A stretch of DNA of 22,538 nt from a virus: positions 1 to 22,538 of the IMG/VR virus record IMGVR_UViG_3300034062_007749, one strand, 5' to 3'. The notes under the pieces were generated by a model. That model saw only the letters and a list, made by a program, of their open reading frames with translations. It was not told where the DNA came from and did not search any database. The first letter of the stretch is position 1. Each line of letters opens with the position of its first letter. A program made the translations under genes and the position numbers. This document shows, in pieces, positions 5,354 through 13,676 of the stretch.

Positions 5354-8184
5354 TACAAGAATTATTTGTGAAGATATCGTCTGACTTCAAAGAGTTAAAC
5401 AGAGGTTTCACCGAAGCATTTCGAAATGCAAAGACTTTCAGCAGCAAAATGGAAGGCTTGACATCGCTAGGGGACAGCATGAAAAACTTTGGAGCGTCGA
5501 TGACTGGGTTTGTCACGCTACCCCTCGCTCTTGCGGGTGGAGCAGCGATAAAGCTAGCGAGCGACATGGAAGAAACGCAGAACAAAGTTAGCGTTGCATT
5601 CGGCGACTCGGCGCAAGCGGTGAAGGATTGGTCAAAAACATCCATTGAATCAATGGGACTAGCGCAACAGTCAGCACTTGACGCTGCTGCTTTATTCGGC
5701 GACATGGGCACATCGATGGGGATAGCACGAGACGATGCAGCAGAAATGTCAATGGGGCTCACGCAACTTGGCGCAGATTTAGCGTCTTTCAAAAACGTGG
5801 GCATCGACCAAGCGATGGGCGCATTAAAAGGAGTTTTCACAGGAGAAACGGACTCGCTGACGCAATTAGGATACGTGATGACGGAAACAAATCTCAAAGC
5901 GTTTGCGATGAGTAAGGGTATCACCAAAAATGTCGAAGATATGACGCAGGCAGAGAAGGTTAATCTAAGGTTTGCATTCGTTATGGAAGCTACAAAAAAT
6001 GCGCAAGGAGATTTTTCACGCACAAGCGAAGGCGCAGCGAATCAGATGCGTATGTTCGGGGAATCGCTAAAAGAATTGGGAGCGATTTTAGGCGCTACGA
6101 TTTTACCCTTGTTCACGAAAGTTATAAAATTTACCAACGGAATACTGCAAGAGTTTATGGGATTATCGGAAGGAACGAAAAAAGTCATCATTGGTGTAGG
6201 AGCGTTTGCGCTTGCATTGGGTCCAGTGATTGTAGGAATCGGGGCTGTTTTAGCAGCATTGCCACTGATGACAACTGGATTCATGATGGTGATCCCTGCT
6301 GTAAAAGCCCTTGGAGTAGCACTAAGTTTTCTTGCGTTAAATCCGATAGGAATGGTTATAACAGCAATTGGCGCGCTTATTGCAGCAGGGGTTTATTTAT
6401 CGAAAGGCTGGGGCGAAACGCATGCTAAAATGTTAAAAATCAGCACAGCAATTTCATATGCGGTAGAAAAGGCATTGTCTCACGCTAAGTCAGCAGCGTT
6501 GTTTGCAATCGATAAGATTTTAGCAGGGCTAAACTTAATCCTAAAATTCGTTCCGGGGTTTGAAGATAAGGTTGATACATTGCGAAAGTCTTTGTCCACC
6601 ATGATGGGTGACGAATCAATAAAGCGTCAAAGTGAAGCGGTGAAGTATGCGTCTGATCAAGCTGGATTGTCGATGATTGCAGCATCTTATGCCGCCGAAG
6701 AGGCACGACAAAAAACAAAAGCGTTGGCAAATGAACTAAAAAACTCAAAAGATGCATCCGTGAAATACGATGACGGTATGAAAAAGCTTATGGAGAGCAT
6801 CGCAAAAGCAACACCTATAAAAGACAAAGCAACCACTTCCGAAAAGAGCAACAAAAAAGCAGTCGACGCAACAACTGAATCGCTGAAAAAAGCTACAGAG
6901 GCAGAAAATGAACGTGCCAAGGAACAGTACGAAAACACCGTTACACAGCTTGACAAACTCGGCGCAGCGATAACAGAAGCATTGAAAAAACGGTACGCAG
7001 CGCAGGAAAAAATAGAACTTGCAGCGTGGGAAAATAGAAAGAAAAAGGATAAAGCAGGTTTGGAAGAATCTTTCTCTGCTTATAAAAAAGCGTATGATAA
7101 TGATGTAAAACTATTAAAGGATAAGCACAAAAACGAATTAAAATCGTTCAACGATGCGCAAAGTAAAAAGCTTGCAATTATCAACGCCGAAACACTTCAA
7201 GAGTTGGACAAGGTGCAAAAGCAAATCGATGACATACAAAATCTCACCAAAACAGAAGAAAAGCAGTTAGAAGAGCAAGCGTATAACACCAAAATCGCAG
7301 AATTGCAAAAAGAGGTACTCACCGCTAAATCAGCGGAGGAACGCTTAAAAGCGCAAGCTAAACTTGATGAAGAAATGCAAAAACGTCAACGAGAGTTACT
7401 TTTAGAATCAAGAAAAATAGAGATTGAATCGTTGGAAAAACGTATGAACGACATACGAATTGACGGCGAAGAAAGGAAAAAACAACACGAGTTTGATACA
7501 GCCACTGCATTGACAGCTTTAGAAACTCGGTTAGAAAACGAGCGCATCGCTAGTGAAGAATCCTACACGCAAAAAGAAGAGACGTATCAAAGAAATCTTC
7601 AGCAACTAGACGGATACATCGAAGATGAGGTTTCAAAGGTTAGGTCAAAATTCGAAACATTGACAAGCGATGAAAAGTTGTTTGAGGAGTCACGGCGACT
7701 AGCACTAAGAGAGAATCAAGACGAATTGATAAAATTGCTCAACGAGTATAATCCGAAGTGGCAGGATGCAGGACAAAGTTTCGGGCAGAGCATGCTAAAC
7801 GGATTGAACTCGATGAAGTCAAGCATCCAGCAAACGGTCAACGAGATACTGGGCATGGTTGGCAAGATTGAAAACGAGAAACGCTATTTGCAGGGATTAA
7901 TCGAACAGGGTAAACAAACAGGAAATACAGGGTTGGTGAATTGGGCAAAACAGCAAGGCAGTTTATTAGGCGTGCCGTTTCTAGCGGACGGCGGAATCAT
8001 CACGTCACCAACGCTAGCAATGGTCGGCGAGGCAGGAACGGAAGCGGTTATTCCACTCAATCGACTGAACGACTTTGGCGGAGCAAAGGAAACGAATATA
8101 TACTTGGATGGACGAAAAATAACAGGGGTCCTCGCTCCAACGATGGTGGACATGATACGTGGTCGTGTAGGGAGTGCATACTGA
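5350..8184 (+). CDS. Tail tape measure protein
   Basis: This is the longest protein (944 residues), starting at an ATG that overlaps the chaperone stop. The N-terminal third is a TP901-type tape-measure core with a hydrophobic segment near residues 48-71 and FGDSAQAVKDWSKTSIESMG and ALFGDMGTSMG stretches. Residues about 280-353 hold several hydrophobic segments (LGPVIVGIGAVLAAL, LNPIGMVITAIGALIAAGV) that could enter the host membrane during DNA ejection. Residues about 500-785 are a long charged coiled coil rich in Lys, Glu and Gln. The C-terminus has the conserved ADGGIITSPTLAMVGEAG..AVIPL motif near 880-905. No peptidase or lysozyme motif was seen. By the usual rule of about 1.5 angstrom per residue, the tail would be near 140 nm; that figure is an inference. 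Confidence 0.92.
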   Translation: MIQELFVKISSDFKELNRGFTEAFRNAKTFSSKMEGLTSLGDSMKNFGASMTGFVTLPLALAGGAAIKLASDMEETQNKVSVAFGDSAQAVKDWSKTSIESMGLAQQSALDAAALFGDMGTSMGIARDDAAEMSMGLTQLGADLASFKNVGIDQAMGALKGVFTGETDSLTQLGYVMTETNLKAFAMSKGITKNVEDMTQAEKVNLRFAFVMEATKNAQGDFSRTSEGAANQMRMFGESLKELGAILGATILPLFTKVIKFTNGILQEFMGLSEGTKKVIIGVGAFALALGPVIVGIGAVLAALPLMTTGFMMVIPAVKALGVALSFLALNPIGMVITAIGALIAAGVYLSKGWGETHAKMLKISTAISYAVEKALSHAKSAALFAIDKILAGLNLILKFVPGFEDKVDTLRKSLSTMMGDESIKRQSEAVKYASDQAGLSMIAASYAAEEARQKTKALANELKNSKDASVKYDDGMKKLMESIAKATPIKDKATTSEKSNKKAVDATTESLKKATEAENERAKEQYENTVTQLDKLGAAITEALKKRYAAQEKIELAAWENRKKKDKAGLEESFSAYKKAYDNDVKLLKDKHKNELKSFNDAQSKKLAIINAETLQELDKVQKQIDDIQNLTKTEEKQLEEQAYNTKIAELQKEVLTAKSAEERLKAQAKLDEEMQKRQRELLLESRKIEIESLEKRMNDIRIDGEERKKQHEFDTATALTALETRLENERIASEESYTQKEETYQRNLQQLDGYIEDEVSKVRSKFETLTSDEKLFEESRRLALRENQDELIKLLNEYNPKWQDAGQSFGQSMLNGLNSMKSSIQQTVNEILGMVGKIENEKRYLQGLIEQGKQTGNTGLVNWAKQQGSLLGVPFLADGGIITSPTLAMVGEAGTEAVIPLNRLNDFGGAKETNIYLDGRKITGVLAPTMVDMIRGRVGSAY

Positions 8185-10592
8185 TGCAGATCATCATATC
8201 GGGGATTGACAGAACAAATCGGTTCCGCTCGGGTTCGCTGGAAATCGAAGACACAATCAACGAGCGCTCCATGGCACGTCTGCAACTTGTAGACGTGTCC
8301 ATGACGATGGATTTACAGGATGGGCAACAGATACAGATATACGATGACTATTCTACGCTTATATTTGCTGGGTTTCTCCTGTATCCGAAGAAGCATGTTC
8401 CGCTAGCTAAAAATGCGTGGTATTACGACGTAGAGTGCGTCGATAATCACCAAATTGCAGACAGATGGCTTGTAGCAAAAACATATACGAACACTGCCGT
8501 TCACACGATTGTAAATGACCTGTATACTACGTATCTCGTGCCAGATGGTATAACGCTAGGCAACATCGCTACAACGTCTGTAACGCTTGATAAAGCGTCT
8601 TTCCCAAGGGTTGGCACGGTGTCCGATGCGCTAAACGAGTTATGCGATATAACGGGTTTCAATTGGTACATTGATTATGACAAGAAATTTTATTTTACCC
8701 CTCGTAGCTTTTTTGTTGCTCCATTCGGAATCACCACTACGTCAAGTATAAACAATGTTCAAGTGCGACAAGACCGTTCGCAGTATCGGAATAGACAGTA
8801 CATCCGTGGTGGTCAGATACAGACGGATGAAATCGCATTAGAAAAGCCGACACCAAATCCCGATGGCGTATCTCGTGTTTTCATTACACGGTTTCCGATA
8901 TCGGATAAACCTAGAATATTTATAAACAGTGTTGAAATAACAGCTACGGATATAGGGGTAAACGGTGTAGACAAAAACAAAAAGTATTACTATGATGTGG
9001 GGAAGAACACGATTGTTCAGGACGGAACGCAGACTGTTTTATCAACAGCAGACGTGATACAGGTAACATATAAAGGCTTAATTTCCCTTGCCGTTGTATC
9101 GGAAGATCCCATTTCCATCGCAAACCGTGCATCGCTAGAAGGTAACACAGGCGTATACGAGCGTATCGATGTCGACACATCCATTGTGTCACGTGGTGAG
9201 GCGATATCGATTGCGACAGGAAAGCTTGAAAAATACACAAAAGTAGCGCGACAAATCACGTATGATACGTACACAGCAGGACTCGCCGCGGGGCAATTGC
9301 AAACCATCACGCTACCCGAATACAATATAAGCTCTACTGATTTTCTGATTGACAAGGTTACTATATCGGAGCTCGATGGAGCGGGGCGACTCGTATACAC
9401 GGTGCACGCTATCGACGGCGATCCACTTGGAGGATGGCAAAAATTCTACAACGACTTACTCAAACAAGACCTAAAAGCGAGTATCAGGGAAAACGAATTA
9501 CTGGTCATCCTCACCGCTACATCGGAAACGGAGGGCTGGACGGAGGCGGTAACACAGACAACACAAGCGTGTTTTGTTCCGTCTGAATTTTTGTATCCGT
9601 CAGATACTCTTATACCGTGCGGATTGCCTACTGGAACACTTTCGATATCACCGACGTCTTGGTCACCAACTGCAACTACCGCATCGACAACGATCAGTGT
9701 TACATCAAATGTTGCGTGGAATGTTTTCAGCAACCAACCTTGGCTTACGTTTACTCCTGTAAGCGGTTCTAACAACGGTTCTGTTGTGGCGACGGTGGCG
9801 CAAAACACATCTTCAACTCGAACTGGAGCTATCACCATCATTGGCGGAGGAGTGACGCAAACGGCGTCAGTGACGCAGGCAAGTATTCCGCAGTCAGTTT
9901 ACGCAAGTGTTACAAACGGAGATATTTACAAACAAACTGGTGGTACAGGGAATTTTGTTGCGTTAAGTCAAACGTCTAGGCAGTGGAGCGCAATGACTTC
10001 TGCTAATGGCAATGTATATTCTGCGGTTGTTTTTGGAGACATTTACATGCAAAGTGGTGGTACAGGGAATTTTGTTGCACTCGGGCAAACTTCAAGAGGG
10101 TGGCGTGGTATGACAAAACTCGGTAGCGATGTATATGCTTGTGTAAATGGTGGCGACATTTACAAGCAAACTGGAGGTACAGGGAATTTTGTTGGGCTTG
10201 GGCAAACAGTAAGGGGTTGGATGGCTATGGCAACCGCAAATGGAAACGTATACGCTTTTGTTCAAAATGGTGACATTTATATGCAGACTGGCGGTACAGG
10301 GAATTTTGTCGCACTCGGTCAAACAAATAGGAACTGGGTTGACGCAACATCTAATAACGGAAATGTTTATGCAGCAGTGAACAACGGCGACATTTACATG
10401 CAAAGTGGTGGTACAGGGAATTTTGTTGCACTCGGGCAAACTTCACGGACATGGACTGGAATGGCGTCCGCCAATAATGATGTATACGCGGCAACATTTA
10501 CTGGCGACATTTACAAGCAAACTGGAGGTACAGGGAATTTTGTTGGGCTTGGGCAAACGTCTAGACAGTGGTCGAAGATGACATCTTTGTAA
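8184..10592 (+). CDS. Baseplate / tail-associated protein with BACON-like domain and six-unit C-terminal repeat
   Basis: ATG 8184 overlaps the tape-measure stop and gives 802 residues; the frame is open further upstream to 7941 but that part lies inside the tape-measure gene. The N-terminal ~470 residues look like a baseplate hub or tail-associated protein (SGSLEIEDTINERSMARLQL, DGQQIQIYDD, YYDVECVDNHQIADRW, DALNELCDITGFNWYID). No separate distal-tail gene lies between this and the tape measure, so it may combine both roles. Residues about 482-568 resemble a BACON domain (LSISPTSWSP, ISVTSNVAWNV, GAITIIGGGVTQTASVTQA), a fold often tied to carbohydrate or cell-surface binding. Residues about 572-802 are six 39-residue repeats. 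The likely role is tail-tip binding to a host glycan. Domain calls are by eye; the repeats are certain, the BACON call is good, the hub call moderate. Confidence 0.8.
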   Translation: MQIIISGIDRTNRFRSGSLEIEDTINERSMARLQLVDVSMTMDLQDGQQIQIYDDYSTLIFAGFLLYPKKHVPLAKNAWYYDVECVDNHQIADRWLVAKTYTNTAVHTIVNDLYTTYLVPDGITLGNIATTSVTLDKASFPRVGTVSDALNELCDITGFNWYIDYDKKFYFTPRSFFVAPFGITTTSSINNVQVRQDRSQYRNRQYIRGGQIQTDEIALEKPTPNPDGVSRVFITRFPISDKPRIFINSVEITATDIGVNGVDKNKKYYYDVGKNTIVQDGTQTVLSTADVIQVTYKGLISLAVVSEDPISIANRASLEGNTGVYERIDVDTSIVSRGEAISIATGKLEKYTKVARQITYDTYTAGLAAGQLQTITLPEYNISSTDFLIDKVTISELDGAGRLVYTVHAIDGDPLGGWQKFYNDLLKQDLKASIRENELLVILTATSETEGWTEAVTQTTQACFVPSEFLYPSDTLIPCGLPTGTLSISPTSWSPTATTASTTISVTSNVAWNVFSNQPWLTFTPVSGSNNGSVVATVAQNTSSTRTGAITIIGGGVTQTASVTQASIPQSVYASVTNGDIYKQTGGTGNFVALSQTSRQWSAMTSANGNVYSAVVFGDIYMQSGGTGNFVALGQTSRGWRGMTKLGSDVYACVNGGDIYKQTGGTGNFVGLGQTVRGWMAMATANGNVYAFVQNGDIYMQTGGTGNFVALGQTNRNWVDATSNNGNVYAAVNNGDIYMQSGGTGNFVALGQTSRTWTGMASANNDVYAATFTGDIYKQTGGTGNFVGLGQTSRQWSKMTSL
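9897..10592 (+). repeat. Six tandem 117-bp coding repeats (propeller-like blades)
   Basis: Units start at 9897, 10014, 10131, 10248, 10365 and 10482; the last is 36 residues. The consensus reads VYA...NGDIY.Q.GGTGNF, then VALGQTSR.W..M. The core GGTACAGGGAATTTTGT recurs exactly 117 bases apart at 9942, 10059, 10176, 10293, 10410 and 10527. Units 2 and 5 share about 57 identical bases, and so do units 3 and 6, so a three-unit block seems to have been duplicated or converted. Six blades would suit a tectonin-like beta-propeller, a common lectin fold. Confidence 0.9.
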
Positions 10593-10840
10593 ACAGCTTT
10601 TCGGCTACAAGCTACACTCAGGCTACAAAAAAGCTGCAACACGTTTAAGGTTGAAAAGTTAGTATATATATAGCTTTTCTACCTCTATATATATAAAATG
10701 TAGTCTTGTAGTCTAAAATATATATAAATATATATAAAAAAATATGCGTTACTGCACGCAAGCACAGTAGCGTTTTAGAATGTATCAAATGTTCAGACTA
10801 CACGGCTACAAGACTACAAAAAGCTACGGAGGTGTGACGC
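10593..10840. other. Non-coding AT-rich spacer with repeated (A/G)(A/G)CTACA motifs
   Basis: No gene is visible in these 248 bases. The motif RRCTACA or a close form occurs in a left cluster (10603-10627), a right cluster (10795-10827) and twice inverted in the middle (TGTAGTCT at 10699-10706 and 10707-10714). Between them lie long TATATA runs (10663-10740). The inverted pair and the right cluster share 13 complementary bases (CTACAAGACTACA at 10806-10818). GAAAAGTTA (10653-10661) can pair with TAGCTTTTC (10671-10679). A weak promoter-like TTGTAG-17-TATATA lies at 10706-10734. The spacer probably controls the fibre genes downstream; an origin or recombination site is also possible. Confidence 0.65.
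10746..10776 (+). terminator. Possible intrinsic terminator in the fibre spacer
   Basis: GCGTTACTG (10746-10754) pairs with CAGTAGCGT (10765-10773), with two G-T wobbles, around a 10-base loop, and four T residues follow. The T-run is short, so termination on the + strand may be partial. On the opposite strand the same stem would be followed by a run of seven T residues, so it may work better in that direction. Confidence 0.4.
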
Positions 10841-11287
10841 ATGGAAGATAAAAAAGGATGGCTTGGACAATATGAAATTAGCGTGGGAGACGAGCGATTT
10901 ATCATCAACAACCTCATCACCGATGCGGGGTTGGACATGGTGCGCAACGCATTTAACGGCGAGCTCACATCAACAGAAATACGCTACTTGGCGGTGGGAA
11001 CGTCTGCTACAACGCCAAGTACGACGCAGACGCAGTTAGGGGCAGAGATATTCCGCACGCCGTTCATAGCGTCAACCAAGCCCGCTACGGGGCAACTAGA
11101 AAAAACGGCTGTTGTTCTTGAAACGGAAGCCGTGGCGAATATCCGTGAGATTGGAATTTTTGCAGGAAGCACGGCGACAACAACGTCAAATAGTGGTATA
11201 ATGGTATCGAGGGTACTATACTCACGCAACAAGACGAATCTAGAAACGATTCAGATTGTCCGTAGGGATACGATACAAAGGGGGTAA
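10841..11287 (+). CDS. Tail fibre / tail-tip structural protein, function not established
   Basis: This 148-residue protein starts at ATG 10841 behind a strong GGAGGTG site. It resembles small fibre-associated proteins of Bacillota phages: FIINNLITDAGLDMVRNAFNGE, then EIRYLAVGTSATTPSTTQTQLG, then an alternating-beta part with VANIREIGIFAG and a final VLYSRNKTNLETIQIVRRD. The 'itdaGld.i...l...i.ylavGtg...p' arrangement is common where a fibre joins the baseplate. It is the first gene after the non-coding spacer and starts a run of small fibre genes. No receptor-binding domain is visible, so it is more likely a base or adaptor piece than the tip itself. Confidence 0.65.
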   Translation: MEDKKGWLGQYEISVGDERFIINNLITDAGLDMVRNAFNGELTSTEIRYLAVGTSATTPSTTQTQLGAEIFRTPFIASTKPATGQLEKTAVVLETEAVANIREIGIFAGSTATTTSNSGIMVSRVLYSRNKTNLETIQIVRRDTIQRG

Positions 11288-11291
11288 CATC

Positions 11292-11651
11292 GTGCCAACG
11301 TATACCAAAACAACATGGGTGAACGGATCGTCGCCTGCGGTGAGTGCTACAAACCTAAACAAAATTGAAACAGGCATTGAAACAGCAACGCCTCTTACTG
11401 GGCAAACGTCCACCACGAATACTGGATGGACGGCTACGACTGATGCAGGTTTTGCGGTGAAGAAAGACGTTGCGATAACGGGGGTATTGGCTACAATGTA
11501 TGCGGATATCCTTTTCACAACAGCGTCTTTCACGATTGCGCAAGACGCAAACATTGGATACGCCGTGACATACAACGGCGGTGTCACGTTATACGCCGAT
11601 AATGCGCCGAGTGGAACAGTTACATTTGATTATGTCATATCCAAAGGGTGA
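11292..11651 (+). CDS. Small fibre-base protein with 'NLNKIE' motif
   Basis: GTG 11292, with AAAGGGGG eight bases upstream, is the best start and gives 119 residues; the TTG at 11256 lies inside the previous gene. The N-terminus (YTKTTWVNGSSPAVSATNLN then KIETGI) is a motif seen at the N-terminal end of many Bacillota phage tail fibres, where it attaches the protein to the baseplate. The rest (GWTATTDAGFAVKKDVAITG, then YADILFTTASFTIAQDANIG) is beta-rich and low in charged residues. Here the attachment motif and the large propeller protein are separate adjacent genes, not one chain, which suggests a modular fibre assembled from subunits. Confidence 0.68.
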   Translation: MPTYTKTTWVNGSSPAVSATNLNKIETGIETATPLTGQTSTTNTGWTATTDAGFAVKKDVAITGVLATMYADILFTTASFTIAQDANIGYAVTYNGGVTLYADNAPSGTVTFDYVISKG

Positions 11652-11657
11652 GGCGAT

Positions 11658-12848
11658 ATGGGAAGTGGACGAACGAATCTAGGTGGCGGATACGTCAAAG
11701 TGAGCTATAACATCACGAGCATCACAGGGTTGCCATTGACACGTATCAATCCAACGCCACTAAGTGTTGCGCGCTATAATTTAGCAGGCGCAACGGTGGG
11801 GAATTATGCTGTTTTTGCAGGGGGATACACAGGCGCTGTGTCGTCTACTGTCGACGCATACGATAGGTCGCTCGTGCGGACTACACCAACAGCATTAAGC
11901 GAGGCGCGTTATAATTTAGTGGGCGCATCAGTAGGAAACTACGCCGTTTTTGCAGGTGGAATCGGAGCAGCGACAAGCTCCACAGTCGACGCATACAATA
12001 CCTCGCTTGTGAGGACAACGCCCACGGCATTAAGTGTTGCGCGCGCGCACCTTGCTGGCGCATCAGTAGGAAACTACGCGCTTTTTGCAGGTGGAGTCGG
12101 AGCAACGTACAGTTCCACGGTAGATGCGTATGATGCATCGCTTGTGAGAACAACACCTACGGTTTTAGGCGTTCAACGTAGCGACCTTGCAGGCGCATCA
12201 GTAGGAAACTACGCGCTGTTTGCAGGCGGAAAGAATGCTTCTGTTGCTTCATCAAACTTTGTAGACGCTTATAATACGTCACTTGTAAGGAGTTCGCCGC
12301 CAGTACTGACTCTGCCCCGATATGGCATTGCAGGAGCATCGGTTGGAAGCTATGCTGTTTTTGCAGGAGGAAGAGAGTCATTATCAATTCCAACAAGTAT
12401 TATCGATGCGTATGATACGTCACTTACTAGAATCGCAGCAACACTTAATGTTGCTAGAGGAGACTTTATTTTAGGAGGTTCGAGCGTTGCAAATTACGCA
12501 ATTATTGGTGGAGGAACTCAAACACCTGGTCAGGCATCGCCTGTGGCGGAGTCGATTAATGCATCGCTGATTGCGGTTGTTGAAACAGGGTTCACTACAC
12601 AGAGATACGTTCACGCATCCGCTAGCATAGGTGGATATGTGCTTTTTGCGGGAGGTTTCAACGGAACGACTTTATCATCCGTAGAAGCCTATGCTCCTGC
12701 AATAAAAATAAACTTACCAGCAGGCTCAAAACACCTATTCTCCCCTGCTACAAGCGAAACAACGGTTGTATCACAAACCACACTAACACTATCTTCTCCT
12801 GTATCAGGATACGTAAAATTCAAAAAAGGAACGGTGACGAGTGCATGA
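11658..12848 (+). CDS. Kelch-like beta-propeller tail protein (probable receptor-binding fibre)
   Basis: This 396-residue protein has about seven Kelch-like blades. The blade consensus is TPTALS.AR..LAGASVGNY followed by A.FAGG, then SSTVDAYD.SLVR; the double glycine after a hydrophobic strand and the 'VDAYD' closing strand are Kelch features. The first four blades repeat every 135 bases (45 residues), and later ones are longer and more diverged. A non-repeat end (INLPAGSKHLFSPATSETTV) probably packs as a beta sandwich. Kelch propellers usually bind proteins or sugars; here the place among fibre genes points to binding of the host surface. No enzyme motif such as galactose-oxidase copper ligands was found. 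The start is ATG 11658 after GGGTGAGG; the stop overlaps the next ATG. Confidence 0.75.
   Translation: MGSGRTNLGGGYVKVSYNITSITGLPLTRINPTPLSVARYNLAGATVGNYAVFAGGYTGAVSSTVDAYDRSLVRTTPTALSEARYNLVGASVGNYAVFAGGIGAATSSTVDAYNTSLVRTTPTALSVARAHLAGASVGNYALFAGGVGATYSSTVDAYDASLVRTTPTVLGVQRSDLAGASVGNYALFAGGKNASVASSNFVDAYNTSLVRSSPPVLTLPRYGIAGASVGSYAVFAGGRESLSIPTSIIDAYDTSLTRIAATLNVARGDFILGGSSVANYAIIGGGTQTPGQASPVAESINASLIAVVETGFTTQRYVHASASIGGYVLFAGGFNGTTLSSVEAYAPAIKINLPAGSKHLFSPATSETTVVSQTTLTLSSPVSGYVKFKKGTVTSA
11742..12700 (+). repeat. Kelch-like coding repeats, 135-bp period in the first four units
   Basis: GGCGCATCAGTAGGAAACTA is found at 11922, 12057 and 12192, exactly 135 bases apart, with a diverged copy at 11787. 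Units 5 to 7 keep the protein pattern (SYAVFAGG, NYAIIGGG, GYVLFAGG) but not the DNA identity or exact spacing. Recent duplication or gene conversion of the first blades is likely. Confidence 0.82.
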
Positions 12849-13183
12849 TTAAGTATACGATATGGGATAAAAAAAGAACACTATATCCGCCAGTCGGCGA
12901 AAAGCTTACCACTGAAAAGGTGTTTGAGAAGTGGGGATGGGCGGAGAATCCTGCTTGTACAGTTGTTATTTCAGAAATCGATGGTGTACTGCAATCTTTC
13001 GACAACCTCGGAATCCTGAAACAAAATTACTCCATTACCGAAAGCGACCCTGTAAAAGCTGTTACACTGATTGAAGAAATTCTCAACGCTCCACCGCCTC
13101 CACCCGCTCCACCGCAACCTGATACAAACGAAGCTATTGTTGCACGGCTTGACTACATGATTATGATGCAGGAGGGGCTATGA
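12845..13183 (+). CDS. Small tail-region protein with polyproline linker
   Basis: The 112-residue protein starts at an ATG overlapping the propeller stop (ATGA). Residues 1-80 contain YTIWDKKRTLYPPVGEKLT and a compact alpha/beta region. They are followed by a proline-rich linker near residues 83-92 (PPPPPAPPQP) and a final helix ending in MIMMQEGL. Proteins of this size often precede XkdX genes in Bacillota phages, but I do not recognise a named family. The polyproline stretch suggests two parts held apart, perhaps a fibre-bound head and a free helix. The function is unknown. Confidence 0.65.
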   Translation: MIKYTIWDKKRTLYPPVGEKLTTEKVFEKWGWAENPACTVVISEIDGVLQSFDNLGILKQNYSITESDPVKAVTLIEEILNAPPPPPAPPQPDTNEAIVARLDYMIMMQEGL

Positions 13184-13184
13184 G

Positions 13185-13319
13185 ATGAACTTCGAAACGA
13201 TAAAGAAATACTTCACACTTGGGATGTGGAGCAAAAAAATGGTTGGCAACGCTGTGAAAAAAGGAATCATCACAGCAGCGGAATATACAGCAATAACAAA
13301 CGAAAAGTGGGAGGGCTAA
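13185..13319 (+). CDS. xkdX: XkdX family protein
   Basis: This short gene encodes 44 residues from ATG 13185 and follows GGAGGGG at 13171-13177. The sequence reads MNFETIKKYFTLGMW, then VGNAVKKGIITAAEYTAI and NEKWEG. This is the XkdX layout: an aromatic N-terminal helix, 'v...V..G.IT..eY..ITg..y'. XkdX proteins are very small Bacillota phage and prophage proteins next to tail fibre genes; their exact function is not established. The stop lies three bases before the next ATG. Confidence 0.82.
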   Translation: MNFETIKKYFTLGMWSKKMVGNAVKKGIITAAEYTAITNEKWEG

Positions 13320-13322
13320 GCA

Positions 13323-13676
13323 ATGGTACAAGTTTCTGGATTAGCAGAGAAATCGGGAAGATACTTGCGTGAAAACAGCACATCTTATAATCACGCAGAC
13401 GCAGAACACGGTGCATACGGGTTCGACGGTTTCGAATACATTAGTGATACGGTAGCGCACACCCCTCCTGCTGGGCAGGTGTTTTTCGCTTTACAATTCA
13501 TCGACGCATCCGTGGTGCTCTCTTTGGCTGGAACGGGAATCACAGGTAACACCATCGGCGGTGCCGCTTTCCCTGCGGGCTTTACACTGTACGGACGTTT
13601 CACTAGTGTACAATTAACCTCTGGACGTTGTGTCGCACAGAAAGTAGCCTACAACACAATTACGGTGTTGCCATGA
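13323..13676 (+). CDS. Small beta-rich virion-associated protein, function unknown
   Basis: This 117-residue protein starts at ATG 13323 behind GGGAGGG. It has no charged helices and many short hydrophobic strands: VFFALQFIDASVVLSLAG, TGITGNTIGGAAFPAGFTLY, then GRFTSVQLTSGRCVAQKVAY. The 'fpaG.tlyG.Ft.i.LtsG...Ay' ending occurs in small structural proteins of many tailed phages, which suggests a small virion decoration or tail protein. The HADAEHGAYGFDGFEYI stretch is rich in aromatic residues. It is coupled to the next gene by an ATGA overlap. I cannot assign a molecular function. Confidence 0.6.
   Translation: MVQVSGLAEKSGRYLRENSTSYNHADAEHGAYGFDGFEYISDTVAHTPPAGQVFFALQFIDASVVLSLAGTGITGNTIGGAAFPAGFTLYGRFTSVQLTSGRCVAQKVAYNTITVLP

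Noticed and set aside
5244-6023. Long open frame on the minus strand (259 residues)
   Set aside because: It lies opposite the tape-measure and chaperone genes, has no ribosome site or family pattern, and is a by-product of the codon use of the + strand genes.
7941-8183. Upstream extension of the baseplate protein frame (81 residues)
   Set aside because: This part lies wholly inside the tape-measure gene and reads as low-complexity basic sequence; the ATG at 8184 overlaps the tape-measure stop.
9942-10543. Regularly spaced identical DNA blocks resembling a CRISPR array
   Set aside because: The spacing is 117 bases, a multiple of three, and the blocks and intervals are one open frame with a conserved protein pattern; no cas gene is nearby.
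9897-12848. Diversity-generating retroelement target in the fibre genes
   Set aside because: No reverse transcriptase, template repeat or adenine-biased variation is visible in the window; the repeats are better explained by propeller blades.
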